Positions 53,608 through 64,000 of a DNA stretch of 64,000 nt are shown here, one piece after another (the first letter of the stretch is position 1; each line of letters opens with the position of its first letter). The DNA comes from Aureobasidium sp. EXF-3400 (lineage: Eukaryota > Ascomycota > Dothideomycetes > Dothideales > Saccotheciaceae): contig SWBL01000078.1 of assembly GCA_024195585.1 (NCBI GenBank), positions 62,001 through 126,000 on the forward strand, read 5' to 3'. The notes under the pieces were generated by a model. The model saw only the letters and a list, made by a program, of their open reading frames with translations. It ran no database searches and was not told where the DNA came from. The position numbers and the translations under genes are program-made.

Positions 53608-55878
53608 CTACAAGGTACATCCACTGAGCCCAGAGCTCCACCCCGTAAGTCTGTTAGCAACATCCGAAGCATAGCAAAGCGTACAGCATCCAGTGCCCAA
53701 ATCATCAGCATGGTATCCGCCCAAACCACCATTATAGATTCTCGCAGCACGGTAATACATGCTGACATCAGTGACATCAGTCTCCTTGAGACATTGCACA
53801 AGGCCATCGCCAGAAGCAGTGCCTTCAGTGCCATCTACAATCATTTGTTCGATCTCCGAACTAGGACAGGGGTTTTGAATCACTCCGCCTGAGTTGCAAG
53901 TGCCGCTGCCGGCGTGATCTTGCATCAAGCCGGGGTTTGCAACACTCCAAGAGGTTGTGACGACACGTACACACCCGTTGGATTCTTGCATGACAATCGC
54001 CAAGATAAAGCGAGGGTCGACGCCAGAAGCAGCAGAAACCTTTGTGATGGCAGCTTTGATGTCAGCAATTTCGGTGGGTGAGTTGTTGGCGCCCCAGCCG
54101 TTGTTTGCGCAGGATTGTTGCATGATGGGGATGTTGGCGGTGAACATGTCGTCGAAATCCATCCATTGGGATTGGGCAGGCCAGCCGGCTGCGACAGTGC
54201 CGTTGCCGGTGTACATTTTGTATGCGGTGGAGGCGACAGAGGTCGATGAGGAAGACGAGCCAGAAGCGGAAGTCTGGGTTGCGGTTGTGGCGGTGGAGGC
54301 GGCGGGCGATGTTGCTGCGACTGAGGATCCTGCGGCTGATGAAGGAGTGTTGGAGCTAGAACCGGAGCTGCATGTAGCGACGCAGTAGGCATATCCGACC
54401 CTGTGCATGTGTTAGCTTTGAAGATCTGAAGAGGAAAAAGGGTCAAATGCTTACTGGATGTTGTTGCAAGAAGGTGCATTAACAGCAGGGTTCCAAGACA
54501 TGAAAGTGTCGGTAGAGATGCCGTTCGCGGAAGCAATAACATAGCAGTAATCGCCAGACTTGGCAGTGTACCACTTGGTGCAGCCAGACACGATACCAGT
54601 CTGTGTGGAAGCAGGAGCAGCAACAGTAGCGCAAGAAGACGAGCTGGCCTGTACAGAACTGGAAGCAGCGGCCTTACTCGAAGAAGACTTGGCAGACGAG
54701 GATGCCTTGTAGCTGGAGCCAGAAACCAAAGCGGGAATGCTGGAAGTGGTGGCGATAGTCTTGGTAGTGGCGCCATGTTGGATCATAGAAGACATGGTAA
54801 TCATGGTAGAAGACTTCTTGGACGATGAAGTAGGCTTGACAGAGGATGTGCTGGCCTTCTTGGTAGGGGAAGTGCTGGTGGTCTTCTTGCTGGACGAAGT
54901 GCTGGAGACTTTCTTAGCAGACGAAGAGCTAGTCTTCTTGGAAGATGTGCTCGATTTCTTGGTGGAAGTGCTTGCTGTCTTGGTCACGGGAATCGCGGCA
55001 GAGGTGCTCGTCTTTTTGGAAGATGTGCTCGACTTTTTTACAGAGGAAGAACTTGACTTCGAAGAGGACTGAGACACATACCTGACTGTGGTAGCCTTGG
55101 AAGAAGAAGAAGCAGACACTTTGCTAGCAGAAACACCTCCAGCGATAAGAGTTGGAGACTGGCTGGCGGGAAGGTAGATGATGCTAGTCTTGATGGCAGC
55201 GCAAGAAGATCCAGAAGAGAGAGCAGCAACCTTGATGGCGGGAGCTTTGAAAGGTGTTAGAGCTGAGAAGGTGGCGGTGACATAGTTGGTGACCACATCC
55301 GTAACAGTAACAGTCTTCTCGCTTGCAGATGCAGTAGTGACAGCTCCATTAACAGTGATGGTGTTGTAGACCGTATCAACAGATATGCTGGTAGTAGTAT
55401 CAACAGTCTGAGAAAGTGCGCCGACAGCAGTAGGTGTGGTAGCTGCAACAGCGAGGACAACCGACACAGATGCATCGGAAGGGATGGCAGTTGAGATGTT
55501 CAAAGCCAATGATGAGTTCGAAGGAGACCCGCTCGCATACGAACCATCGGAAGTGAATGACAAAGTTGGGAAAGCAGTTTCTGATTGCGCAGTTGTGGAG
55601 GAGATGGTGCTGGAAGCTACCTCTGAGCTAGCAGAGTTGGCATCAGTACCATCTGCAAAGTTAGCAACAACATTGACTGTTGAAGTCTCGTATGAAATAT
55701 GATCAGCGTAGATTGTAGAGTTGGCAGCGTCTGTCGTGGTGGAGTTGGAAAGAGTGCCGTTGATGAGGGAGCGATGGTGAAGATGATGAAGGTGAGTATG
55801 GCGAGAGTGACCGTGAAGAGGTCCAGCGGCGACGAGACCGATAGGCGCAAGGGTTGCGATGACCTGAGTAACGCGCAT
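53608..55878 (-). CDS. Secreted LysM protein with C-terminal lysozyme/transglycosylase-like domain
   Basis: Two exons (55878-54455, 54400-53608) give 738 residues. After a signal peptide (about 1-18) comes a His-rich patch (HSRHTHLHHLHH), a long Ser/Thr/Ala-rich region with Lys-Ser repeats (SSTSSKKTSTS type, about residues 275-360), and one LysM (about 432-482, CTKWYTAKSGDYCYVIAS...). A second Ser/Thr linker leads to a lysozyme-like domain with ASGVDPRFILAIVMQESNG, in which E614 matches the catalytic Glu of GEWL/SLT-type folds. LysM binds chitin or peptidoglycan, so the protein could bind and cleave glycan, perhaps bacterial wall. Cleavage activity is inferred. Confidence 0.85.
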
Positions 55879-57859
55879 TGTAAAGAGTGTGGTGAGGTGT
55901 GTTGTTGTGAACGAGAGTGAGAAACCTGGTTCTGTAAAATGTGCAAACAGCGACCTGGATATATATCAGTGCAGACGCGAACAGCTTAGACTGTCGGCAA
56001 GCAGGGTTGGCTGCAGGAAGCACGGATTAAGGTAGTGTAGGGATCAGGAGGGGTGGAATACTTAGCCTGTGTGGCGCTCGCGAAAAACCTGGGATGGAGT
56101 GCTTCTGTAAAGGGGCTGGAGGGGTTAGTGAATCGTAGAAGATTTTTTTTTTTACCTTTACAGCTGCATTTAACCTGGTTGCCGGGATGAGTGTCACGAA
56201 TGATTTGTTGGTGCGCGTGAGAGAACAATGAAAGCAAGGAGGCGCGCATCATCTTATACCATTTGCAGTCGAATATTTGAACAGTCTACACGTGAAGAGC
56301 CCACCACATGGTTGCGTAGGAGGGCGTGATAGAGGTCAACGTTCTACGATAGGAAGATAGTGTAACCCAGGTGAAAGTGCACGGACGGACCCTTCAATGA
56401 CAGGTATTCAAGTCACGATCGATACGTCTTTGTCCATTGGCGCGACTGACCTGACAGTTGCTCGTGAAGAGTTGTCCATGCAGGCGCGTTGTAGAAACGC
56501 GTAAAAGGGGGTGCTTTGCAGAAGGGGGGATAAGCCAGGTCCACAAATCCAGAACAGTCACTGTCTCGACCTGGAGGAGTAGCGCAATTGGGATTGAACA
56601 AAGGCAATAGAAGAGCCAGATCTTTTCAGAATGTTGCCCTGCGCTACAACGGTAGTTATTGGCATCATAGACGATTCAAGCGGTTCGGTTCCTAGGATAT
56701 CCCTTGCTTGGAGAAGGAGAAAGAGGTTCGGCTTGTGTCCAACGGGTGGGTTTCTAGCCAACGGTCCTGTTGTTCCGTCGACGCGACTTTCAGACGGACA
56801 GAATGGGATCTGTAGAGACCTACGGATATCAGTGTCCATCCGAGTGTGCATCAGAGGCGCATCAAAGACCGGTGACGTGCGCCTCTTTCGTGATGGTCAA
56901 GTGTCATGCAAGTTCCGTCAAACAAGGGAAGAGGTTGGGCAATGGTTGGACAGGAACGAGCGGGGCTTTCCGACAAGGAAATTTGTAACCTCTCCTCACG
57001 AGCACCTCGCAGCCAACAATTACGGAATCCACTTTCTATGCCGCAATGGTAGCTCTTCGGGTACTCACACATGGATATATGCGATTAGTCTGATATGTAG
57101 AGATAGCCGTGGTGACCGCCGTTTTGCAGCCGCCTGCCTACATGGGGCTTGAACAGCCGAGAAATCGCAAACTGTAAAAGTCTAGCCATGAAACCTCGAC
57201 ATCGAGCGAGACTGGAGTCTAGCAGGTCTATTATTGCGCTTTGGATGGTGCGTCAAGCATACTCGTATCGCTGCGCTACAAGTGCTGAACACTATTGTGG
57301 TTGTCAACCGGGAAAGCAATACCGAACAGTGTCTGAAAGCAATGGTAAAGCATTTTCCAGCCATCTCTGACGGCTTCACGCATACCATAGATCTGGCACT
57401 TGCATGTCACAAAAGAACTACTGCATGTCAAGCCAGGTACCTTTCAGCCATGTTATAGATGCGACAATGTGATAGGTCAGAGTGTGGAGATTGACGACGG
57501 GACATGTTTTCTACCATCCTTGTAACATTTGGACTGAGTGAACTCCGGCTCGGTAAAATGCAGCCGGGTCGTGGTACCTGACCTCCAATCATGATTTTCT
57601 CAATCGCATATCATCACTCTAGTTGCAGAATCAAACCCACAGTGGAGCAAGCGCGCGCTTGTTGAAAGTGTATTATAGGGTGCTTTAGTGATTGTTGCTG
57701 AACAGGCGAAATGGACGAAAAGTAAGTAGTAAAAGAGTTTCTTGGAATATTTGTACAGACCATGTTGAGAACGCCGGTAGAAGATGCCCAGATTTTGTGA
57801 GTCCCCAATATCATATACAGCCAGCAGAGCAGCAAGAAACAAAAAGATGCCGTCACTCC
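55879..57859. other. Long intergenic region
   Basis: About 2 kb. The first part is the promoter of the LysM protein gene, with a T-run at about 56145-56154. A 173-codon plus-strand frame (56631-57152) and an overlapping minus-strand frame (56558-56851) have no domain and resemble chance ORFs. I find no tRNA or transposon. Confidence 0.4.
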
Positions 57860-58632
57860 CTACGGCGAAGGAGACTCGGGCATGCGGTTGGCAGACTGAT
57901 CAACGCTGGGGGGAGGCAGTTCACGTCTCGGCCTCCTCAGCGACTCCTCAGTGACACCGTTACCAAGCTTTGTGATACCCATGACTGGTGGGTCTCCAGC
58001 ACGCACAAACTCGTAGAGACCAGGCAACTTGTTTCCAGCCAGTCTGAAAGCATCCTTGACAACCTGCTCGTGCAACTCTCCCTTGAGCTCGAAGATGATC
58101 TTGCTGACAGCAACACGCGAAGCCCAGTAATCGAAGCTACCCTTTCCCTTTCCCATACGCGACTCGTTACCAGAAGTGTAGACACCGATGTTTGCGGAGA
58201 TGCGGGTGTAGAGGCGGTACTTCATTCCACGCAGGCGCTTACGGATGACATCTTCGCCAATCTTGAGCTGTGCAGCACTAATGCGACGGTCGTGGTCGAG
58301 CAGACGAAGGCCGTAGTCACCCCAAACGACGGTGGTGCCGCGAGTGCTGCCGCCAGTAGGTACACGAGGTCGTCCTTTGCGGTCTTTCTTGTTCGCGCCG
58401 GCGCGAGGAAGGAGCCAGGATTGGATTGAAGGTGTTGAGGAGAATGCGCGAGACAAGGATGAGAGGATTGGAGATGTTTGGCTTGGGAGGAATTGTGGCC
58501 GTGCTGGAGTATGGTTTAGTCTTGGATGCGCGAGGGAACTGATGAGATGAGTGGCGTACTGCAGGTCTGGGCGAAAGAGAAGAGGGTGTTGCGATGCGAA
58601 GCAAGGCTCGCGCGGATCCGTGGTGCCGACAT
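57860..58632 (-). CDS. MRPL16: Mitochondrial ribosomal protein uL16m (L16)
   Basis: Large-subunit protein of the mitochondrial ribosome, lining the tRNA and peptidyl-transferase region. Two exons (58632-58560, 58503-57860) give 238 residues. The long frame runs upstream to 58783 only with a GTG. Splicing a 56-bp intron (branch CTAAAC, acceptor CCAG) to the ATG at 58632 gives a basic, Ser-rich mitochondrial presequence (MSAPRIRASLASHRN). Conserved L16 blocks: RKGRPRVPTGGSTRGTTVVWG, MKYRLYTRISANIGVYTSG, RMGKGKGSFDYW and VSKIIFELKGE. Divergent from RFC1, 248 bp apart. The gene name follows the yeast convention. Confidence 0.93.
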
Positions 58633-58880
58633 GATTGATGTGATTGAGTGTATATGGCTGTCTTGTCTTGATACAGGCCCTTGGACTTTCTCCAAGTCGG
58701 GCTCGGCTTGTTCCGTTCGCCGCGGGAGTGTTGCAGCCTAATCGGGATAGATTAATGACGCGCTGTCGAGTGATCGCGAACACCCGAGCGCGTCTTGTCT
58801 CAGAGCTGCAATTGACTGCATCAATTATATCGTAGCAGTTGCGAGCATCTACCTATCTCGCTTGTGGATAGAGATAGACC

Positions 58881-61800
58881 ATGCCAGCAGACATTCGCAA
58901 TTTCTTTGGTGGCAAGCCGGCTGCTACACCACCGGCGAAAGAGGAAAAGAAGGCTCCTGCCAAAAAGGGAAGAGCTAGAAAGGTCGTCGATGACAGCGAC
59001 GATGAGGAAGAGTCCGTGACTCAACTATTACCACCAAGAGTTGATCACATGCTGATACTGCAACAGAGTAGCACCAAAGAAGGCAGCGACGACAAAAACA
59101 GCAACAGCGTAAGCGTGTCTGCCTGGCTGCAACTTGCTCCTTCCCTGATTGACTCCCCCAGAAAACGCGCCGCATCACCACAAGGCGAGGAAACGACGAC
59201 TGCCGCCTACTTCGCCAACAAAAACAAGCCCAAGCGAGCTGCCGCCGCCACCAAATCACAACCTGCTCCGACCAAGAAATCTCCAGCCAAACCCATCAAA
59301 TCAGAATCCACTCCACCACCTTCTACAGATGATCTGAACCCGGACGACTTTCCTGACGACGACCTCGACGACGCTCCTACAGCAAACCTCAAGAAGGAGG
59401 ACCCTCCTGCTGAAGACATGCCTCCCAAGAAGCGCACCGCCGCCACCAAGGCCAAACCAACCAAGGTCAAGGATGAAGACGACGAAGATGCCGACGTTGA
59501 CATGAAAGACAATGACTTTGTCGTTCCTGACGATGACGACGACGACGACATGGTCGTTGAAGAACCCACCAAGGCCAAACCAAAGTCCAAGGCCGGCGCA
59601 AAGAGAAAGTCAAAGGACCTCGACACAGACGAAGAAGAAGAAAAGCCCAAGCCGAAAAAGCCTCGTGCTCCCTCCAAGAAGAAGGACAAGGATCCACCAC
59701 CTGAAGACAGTGCGGAACTCAAGGCCATCCTCAACGACATCCCCTTGATTCAGGCACCCGACCCGCCCAGTGATGATGAGAGCGGCAAGAAGAAGTGGTA
59801 TAATCGACCCAAGGATGATAACCCCGCCCCTGGTGCTGGTAGTCTCGACATTCCCGAGGGCAACGAAAACTGTCTTGCTGGTCTGACCTTTGTCTTCACT
59901 GGCCAGCTCACATACCTCTCGAGGGAAGAGGGACAGAATCTGGTCAAGCGTTATGGTGGAAAGTGTACAACAGCTCCAAGTAAGAATACCAGCTACGTCG
60001 TCCTGGGAGCTGAGGCTGGTCCCAAGAAACTTGCCACCATCAAGCAACACAGTCTCAAAGTCATTGACGAACAAGGTCTCTGCGCTCTCATTGCCAAACT
60101 TCCTCCCAACGGCGGCAATAGTGTTGCCGGCGCCAAGTTTGCAGATCAGCAGAAGAAGGAAGCCGAGAAGATCAAGAAGGCTGCTGAAGAGATCGAAAAG
60201 GCAGAGCGGGAAAAGGCTGCCAAGGGTATTGCCTCTCAACCAAAGGGCGTTGCTGCCGACGGTACTGACAACAGACTCTGGACTGTCAAGTATGCTCCCA
60301 CTCAGCTCGGTCAGATTTGTGGCAACAAAGGTCAAGTAGAAAAGTTGAGTAATTGGTTGCGCAACTTCCACAAGAACGCCCGCAAAGACTTCAAACTGGC
60401 TGGCAAGGATGGCAGTGGTACTTACAGAGCAGTCATGATCCATGGCCCTCCTGGTATCGGCAAGACCACAGCAGCACATCTCGTCGCCAAACTCGAAGGT
60501 TTTGACCTTGTCGAAAGCAACGCCAGTGACACTCGCAGCAAGAAGTTGGTCGAAAGTGGTCTTAAGGGAGTCCTGAGCACAACTTCTCTCATGGGCTACT
60601 TCTCTGCGGGCGAGGTCGAGGCAAGCAAGAAGAAGATGGTCTTGATCATGGATGAGGTTGATGGTATGTCTGCTGGTGATCGTGGTGGTGTCGGCGCGCT
60701 CGCCGCTGTCTGCAAGAAGACCCAGGTCCCCATGATTCTCATCTGCAACGACCGCAAGCTTCCAAAGATGAAGCCATTCGACTTTGTCACATTCGATCTT
60801 CCTTTCCGCCGTCCAAGCAACGACATGATTCGTGCTCGTATTGCAACCATTGCCCACCGCGAAGGTCTCAAAATGCCTCCAAACGTTATGAACGCTTTGA
60901 TTGAAGGCACAGGAGCAGATATTCGACAGGTTGTCAACATGATCTCTACAGCAAAGCTTGATCAGTCCGCCATGGATTATGACAAGGGCAAGGAGATGTC
61001 GAAGGCTTGGGAGAAGCATGTCGTTTTGAAGCCGTGGGACATCACAAGCAAGATTCTCGGAGGTGGCATGTTCCAAGCAGCCAGTAAATCAACACTCAAC
61101 GACAAGATTGAGTTGTACTTCAACGACCACGAGTTCAGCCCTCTGATGATGCAAGAGAACTATCTTGGTACAAAGCCGATCCTGGCTGCAGACGCTCCCA
61201 ACGCCAAGATGGCTAATCTCAAGACGCTCGAGTTGTCAAGTCAAGCAGCCGACAGTATCTCTGATGGTGATTTGGTTGATAGAATGATCCACGGCTCACA
61301 ACAGCAATGGAGCTTGATGCCTACACACGCCATTATGAGTTTCGTTCGTCCAGCCTCATTCGTTGCAGGCTCTCAAGCTGGTTCACAGACCCGCTTCACA
61401 TCATGGTTGGGCAAGAACAGTACTTATGGCAAACTCAGCCGTCAAGTCAAGGAGATTCAAGGTCACATGCGTCTGCGCACTTCTGGAGATAGACACGAGA
61501 TCAGACAACAGTATCTTCCCACCTTGTGGCAGAATCTTGTCAAGAAGCTGGAAGCTGAAGGCAAAGAAGCAGTCCCCGAAGTCATCCAACTGATGGATCA
61601 ATACTTCCTTACTAAGGATGACTTTGATGCCATCTTGGAACTTGGTGTGGGACCTATGGATCAGGAGAAGGTTAAGCTGGAAACCCAGACAAAAGCCACT
61701 TTTACCAGGATGTAAGTGATCATTGCACTATTCATTCCCCTTTGCAAAACACAAGCTGACTCAATTGCTTCACAGGTACAATGCACAATCTCATCCTCTC

Positions 61801-62115
61801 CCCTTCATGAAAGCTTCCAGCGTTGTCAACCCATCCAAAAAGATCGCAAAGGACAAGCCCGATCTTGAAGAAGCTATGGATGACTCGGAAGATGAAGCCA
61901 TTCTCAAGGACGCAGCCGAGGACGATGCCGAAGAAGAGGAAGATATGGATCCTACAAAGGACAAGTACGTCGCCAAACCCAAGAAAAAGAAGGCTCCCGC
62001 TGCAAAGGGTAAGGGAAAGAAAAAGGCAGACAGTGGAGATGAAGATGACGATGAAGAGAAGCCCAAGCCGGCTGCTAAGAAGAAGGCACCTGCTAAGCCA
62101 AGGGCTAAGAAGTGA
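58881..62115 (+). CDS. RFC1: Replication factor C subunit 1 (large clamp-loader subunit)
   Basis: Largest subunit of the ATP-driven loader of PCNA onto DNA, nuclear. Exons 58881-59011, 59067-59108, 59162-61711 and 61776-62115 give 1020 residues. The first two introns (55 and 53 bp) add to a multiple of three, so the unspliced frame stays open, but splicing restores a clean Lys/Ala-rich segment. MPADIRNFFGG at the start is a PIP-like PCNA motif. An acidic/Lys-rich linker leads to a BRCT domain (about 295-375, LAGLTFVFTGQL...). Walker A GPPGIGKTT (about 486), Walker B LIMDEVDG (about 550), and the RFC1 C-terminal domain complete it. The tail is Lys/Asp/Glu-rich. Confidence 0.96.
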
Positions 62116-63062
62116 GTATGGAGAGCAGTCCTCGTGACGAATGCTGAAGAAGAGGGGTATGCTACTATGAAGGATATTAGTGGTTGCTGCAAGTCGTCTT
62201 GCCACGACGATCTTTTACCAGGCGCACACTTGCTGTACGATCATACAGCTGGGAAACATTAATAGAGTGCAGGTTCCATGGGGAAAGAGAGAGGAGGATT
62301 TGCTGAAGCATCGTTATAGCTTTCGGCATGAATGCAAATCATATGCTAATCCCTATCTTTTCCTGCTTGCATCTCCCTGACATGCACATCAAAACACATT
62401 GAAAACTAGTAATGCCGCTCAAGAGTTCAAAGCAATGTGGGTTCACATAGCGAACTACTATAGCTCTCCCTAACTACAGACCTGATCTCTCCACATTGTG
62501 CAGTCGACCGGTGTGCGATGCTACATACTATCATGATGAAGATCACTTCTGTTCGTATTCCAGCCCCACTTCTGTTATAATGACTCGAGAATCAGAAGCC
62601 CGACGGCCTCTTGTTCTATTTGCAGTCTTCGCTTCTGCTTGGCGTACGCAATTGTGTTGACGTGCATTAGCGAGCCGTCCATTAGGGAACCGTCTTTTCG
62701 GAAGTCGACTCTCTATCAAGTTATGGCAATCCACTTGAGACACTATAAGGACCACCTACATAATGACTCTTGTACGAGACGATGGCGCCTGAGCGAAGTC
62801 CTTGAGATTGTCTGTCAAGCTCAGCGGATCTGATAATCAGGATTGATGTCGATCTTAGGGTTAGAGTGTTAGCGAATCCCCCTCGGGTGATCTACGACCA
62901 TTCTTGACAAGAATAGCAATCACACGCCATGCAGCATACAACGATACGATGAATGACTCGAGGACGAGGTTGAGATCATACTGATGGAAAGCTATAAGTA
63001 TGTGGGCTTTGTCCGTTGTAGCACTACTTGTTCAGGCTCAACCTTGATCGTTCTTGCTCAAG
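62116..63062. other. Intergenic stretch
   Basis: 947 bp between RFC1 and the next plus-strand gene. It holds short frames without domains and the promoter of the secreted-protein gene. Nothing else recognised. Confidence 0.4.
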
Positions 63063-64000
63063 ATGCCTTCTCGCCTTATGCTCCCGGCCTTGTTGGCTGT
63101 TTTTTTGCCTATGGCTATCGCTGCTCCTGCAAACAGTGCTGAGTCTTGTGCTGATATCGCTTCTGCTGTCCCCACTGGCGTCGACCCGACGCCTTTTTGT
63201 CGCTCATACATCAGCATAGCAACTAGGCCGACCTATATCTACGTCAATGACCCAACGTTTACTTCGACCATCACCACCACTGCATCCACCGTGTTTGAGA
63301 CTGTGTAAGACAGCAAATCTCCCAAGCAACTCTTACTCTTCGGACCGCCGCTAATGCCACGCAGGGCCACAAGCACTCTAACCTTTTGTGATGCCCGGCC
63401 CACCAACGTGAAGAGAGAGGAGATTTCCTTGTCGCCTGAGCAGAAGACTTCGGAAGCGTGTTCTTGCTTGAGCATTCCTCCCGAGACTGTCACGCATACT
63501 GTGACGGACGTTTACCATACCACTATTACTCCCATTGTCACTTCTTCCGTCACTGCGTATGAGACCCACATCGGTGCTTCCAAAGTTGAGATTGAGTCTC
63601 CTTATCTGGTTTCGCCTACGCCTGTTTCTTGGTCTCAGCCCGAGTATCTAGACCATGCGCTGGACTTTTCCGAACCCATTCTACATGACTGGCCTATCCG
63701 TTTCCGCAACATTTCCACTCTGGATAGAAACTTTGAGAACAAGACGTATATCTTGTCTGCCTCTGTCAATGGCGTAAGTGAAGCCCAAAGACCCCAAATC
63801 GTTGTCGTGTATCCACAACTGACCACACGCCACAACACCACAGGGTCTCTCCATCGTTGCTCCAGGAGGTGGATACCTAACCCCTTCACCCTCGCCAAAC
63901 CTTCCCTCCCCACCCTACGACTCTGGAAACATTTTTGCCGTGCTCTGGGGCCCGCACTCTGTAAACGCCGCGCTTCAAAACCCTACCTCTAATCAAACCC
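63063..64000 (+). CDS. Secreted Thr-rich protein, truncated by the window end
   Basis: Three exons are visible (63063-63304, 63365-63773, 63844 to the window end), about 269 residues without a stop. The signal peptide is residues 1-20 (...LPMAIAAPA). A region with repeated Thr/Val text (TSTITTTASTVFETV, HTVTDVYHTTITP) is typical of fungal surface proteins. Cysteines at CADIAS, FCRSY, CDAR and CSCL follow. The last exon (SIVAPGGGYLTPSP...) may begin a further domain. Family not recognised. Confidence 0.7.

Noticed and set aside
54790..55110. Plus-strand acidic frame (54737-55072) opposite the Lys/Ser repeats
   Set aside because: It is the reverse complement of the Ser/Lys low-complexity region and has no independent support.
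56558..57152. Overlapping sense and antisense frames of 97-173 codons as genes
   Set aside because: No domain, no signal peptide, no splice support, and composition like flanking intergenic DNA.
59610..61076. 488-codon open frame on the minus strand opposite RFC1, and similar long antisense frames
   Set aside because: It lies wholly within the conserved RFC1 coding sequence and mirrors its codon bias. No domain or start context supports it.
1..64000. CRISPR arrays, insertion sequences, tRNA or rRNA genes
   Set aside because: No direct-repeat/spacer arrays, terminal inverted repeats with transposase frames, or cloverleaf-like sequences were found by eye. A tRNA scan was not possible here.

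Overview
The window is nuclear DNA of a filamentous ascomycete (Pezizomycotina). Genes lie on both strands and carry short spliceosomal introns, mostly 48-90 bp with GT-AG ends. Families typical of moulds recur: Zn2Cys6 regulators, MFS and AAAP permeases, Ser/Thr-rich secreted proteins and a LysM protein. Two single-copy housekeeping genes, mitochondrial ribosomal protein uL16m and RFC1, sit at the right. Within the Pezizomycotina I cannot place it firmly; a dothideomycete is a guess.

Layout. 0.6-8.6 kb: tartrate/D-malate dehydrogenase, a GNAT acetyltransferase, a PRISE-type reductase with an in-frame stop, an epoxide hydrolase and an MFS monocarboxylate-type transporter. 10.2-25.9 kb: indoleamine 2,3-dioxygenase, an HSL-type esterase, a small membrane protein, two regulators (one frame-shifted with no visible zinc cluster, one tiny with a 14-nt micro-exon), an S9 peptidase with a stop two codons before its catalytic His, an EF1A-type methyltransferase, a decayed gene, a secreted GPI-type protein and an amino-acid permease. 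26.2-34.4 kb: arylamine N-acetyltransferase, a 3-hydroxyacyl-CoA/carnitine dehydrogenase, a Ser/Thr-rich secreted protein and a dienelactone hydrolase with an in-frame stop.

35.2-53.0 kb is the most interesting part. It looks like a peroxisomal catabolic gene cluster: acyl-CoA dehydrogenase (ends AKL), acyl-CoA ligase (AKL), TLP1-type thiolase-like protein (SRL), enoyl-CoA hydratase (SKL), a membrane-anchored short-chain dehydrogenase, a Zn2Cys6 regulator, a Baeyer-Villiger-type monooxygenase (AKL) and an alpha/beta hydrolase. Five neighbouring proteins end in a type-1 peroxisomal targeting signal. The genes are arranged as divergent pairs that share promoters. Those promoters carry CGGAA/TTCCG pairs, with the same 30-bp spacing in two of them and a perfect 6-bp inverted repeat in a third. 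They also carry CCTCGG boxes of the FarA/FarB (fatty-acid catabolism) type. A consistent reading is alcohol to ketone (SDR), ketone to ester or lactone (BVMO), ring opening or hydrolysis (hydrolase), CoA activation (ligase), then beta-oxidation (ACAD, hydratase, thiolase-like protein). The substrate is unknown; a cyclic or terpenoid ketone fits.

53.6-64.0 kb: a LysM plus lysozyme-like secreted protein, uL16m, RFC1 and a secreted protein cut by the window edge. Outside the cluster, five genes carry single clear lesions (stops or frame breaks) in otherwise well-preserved frames, while all cluster genes read intact. This points to recent decay of accessory genes or to local sequence errors. All intron positions were derived by hand from reading frames and splice signals; every multi-exon model given as intact sums to a whole number of codons.
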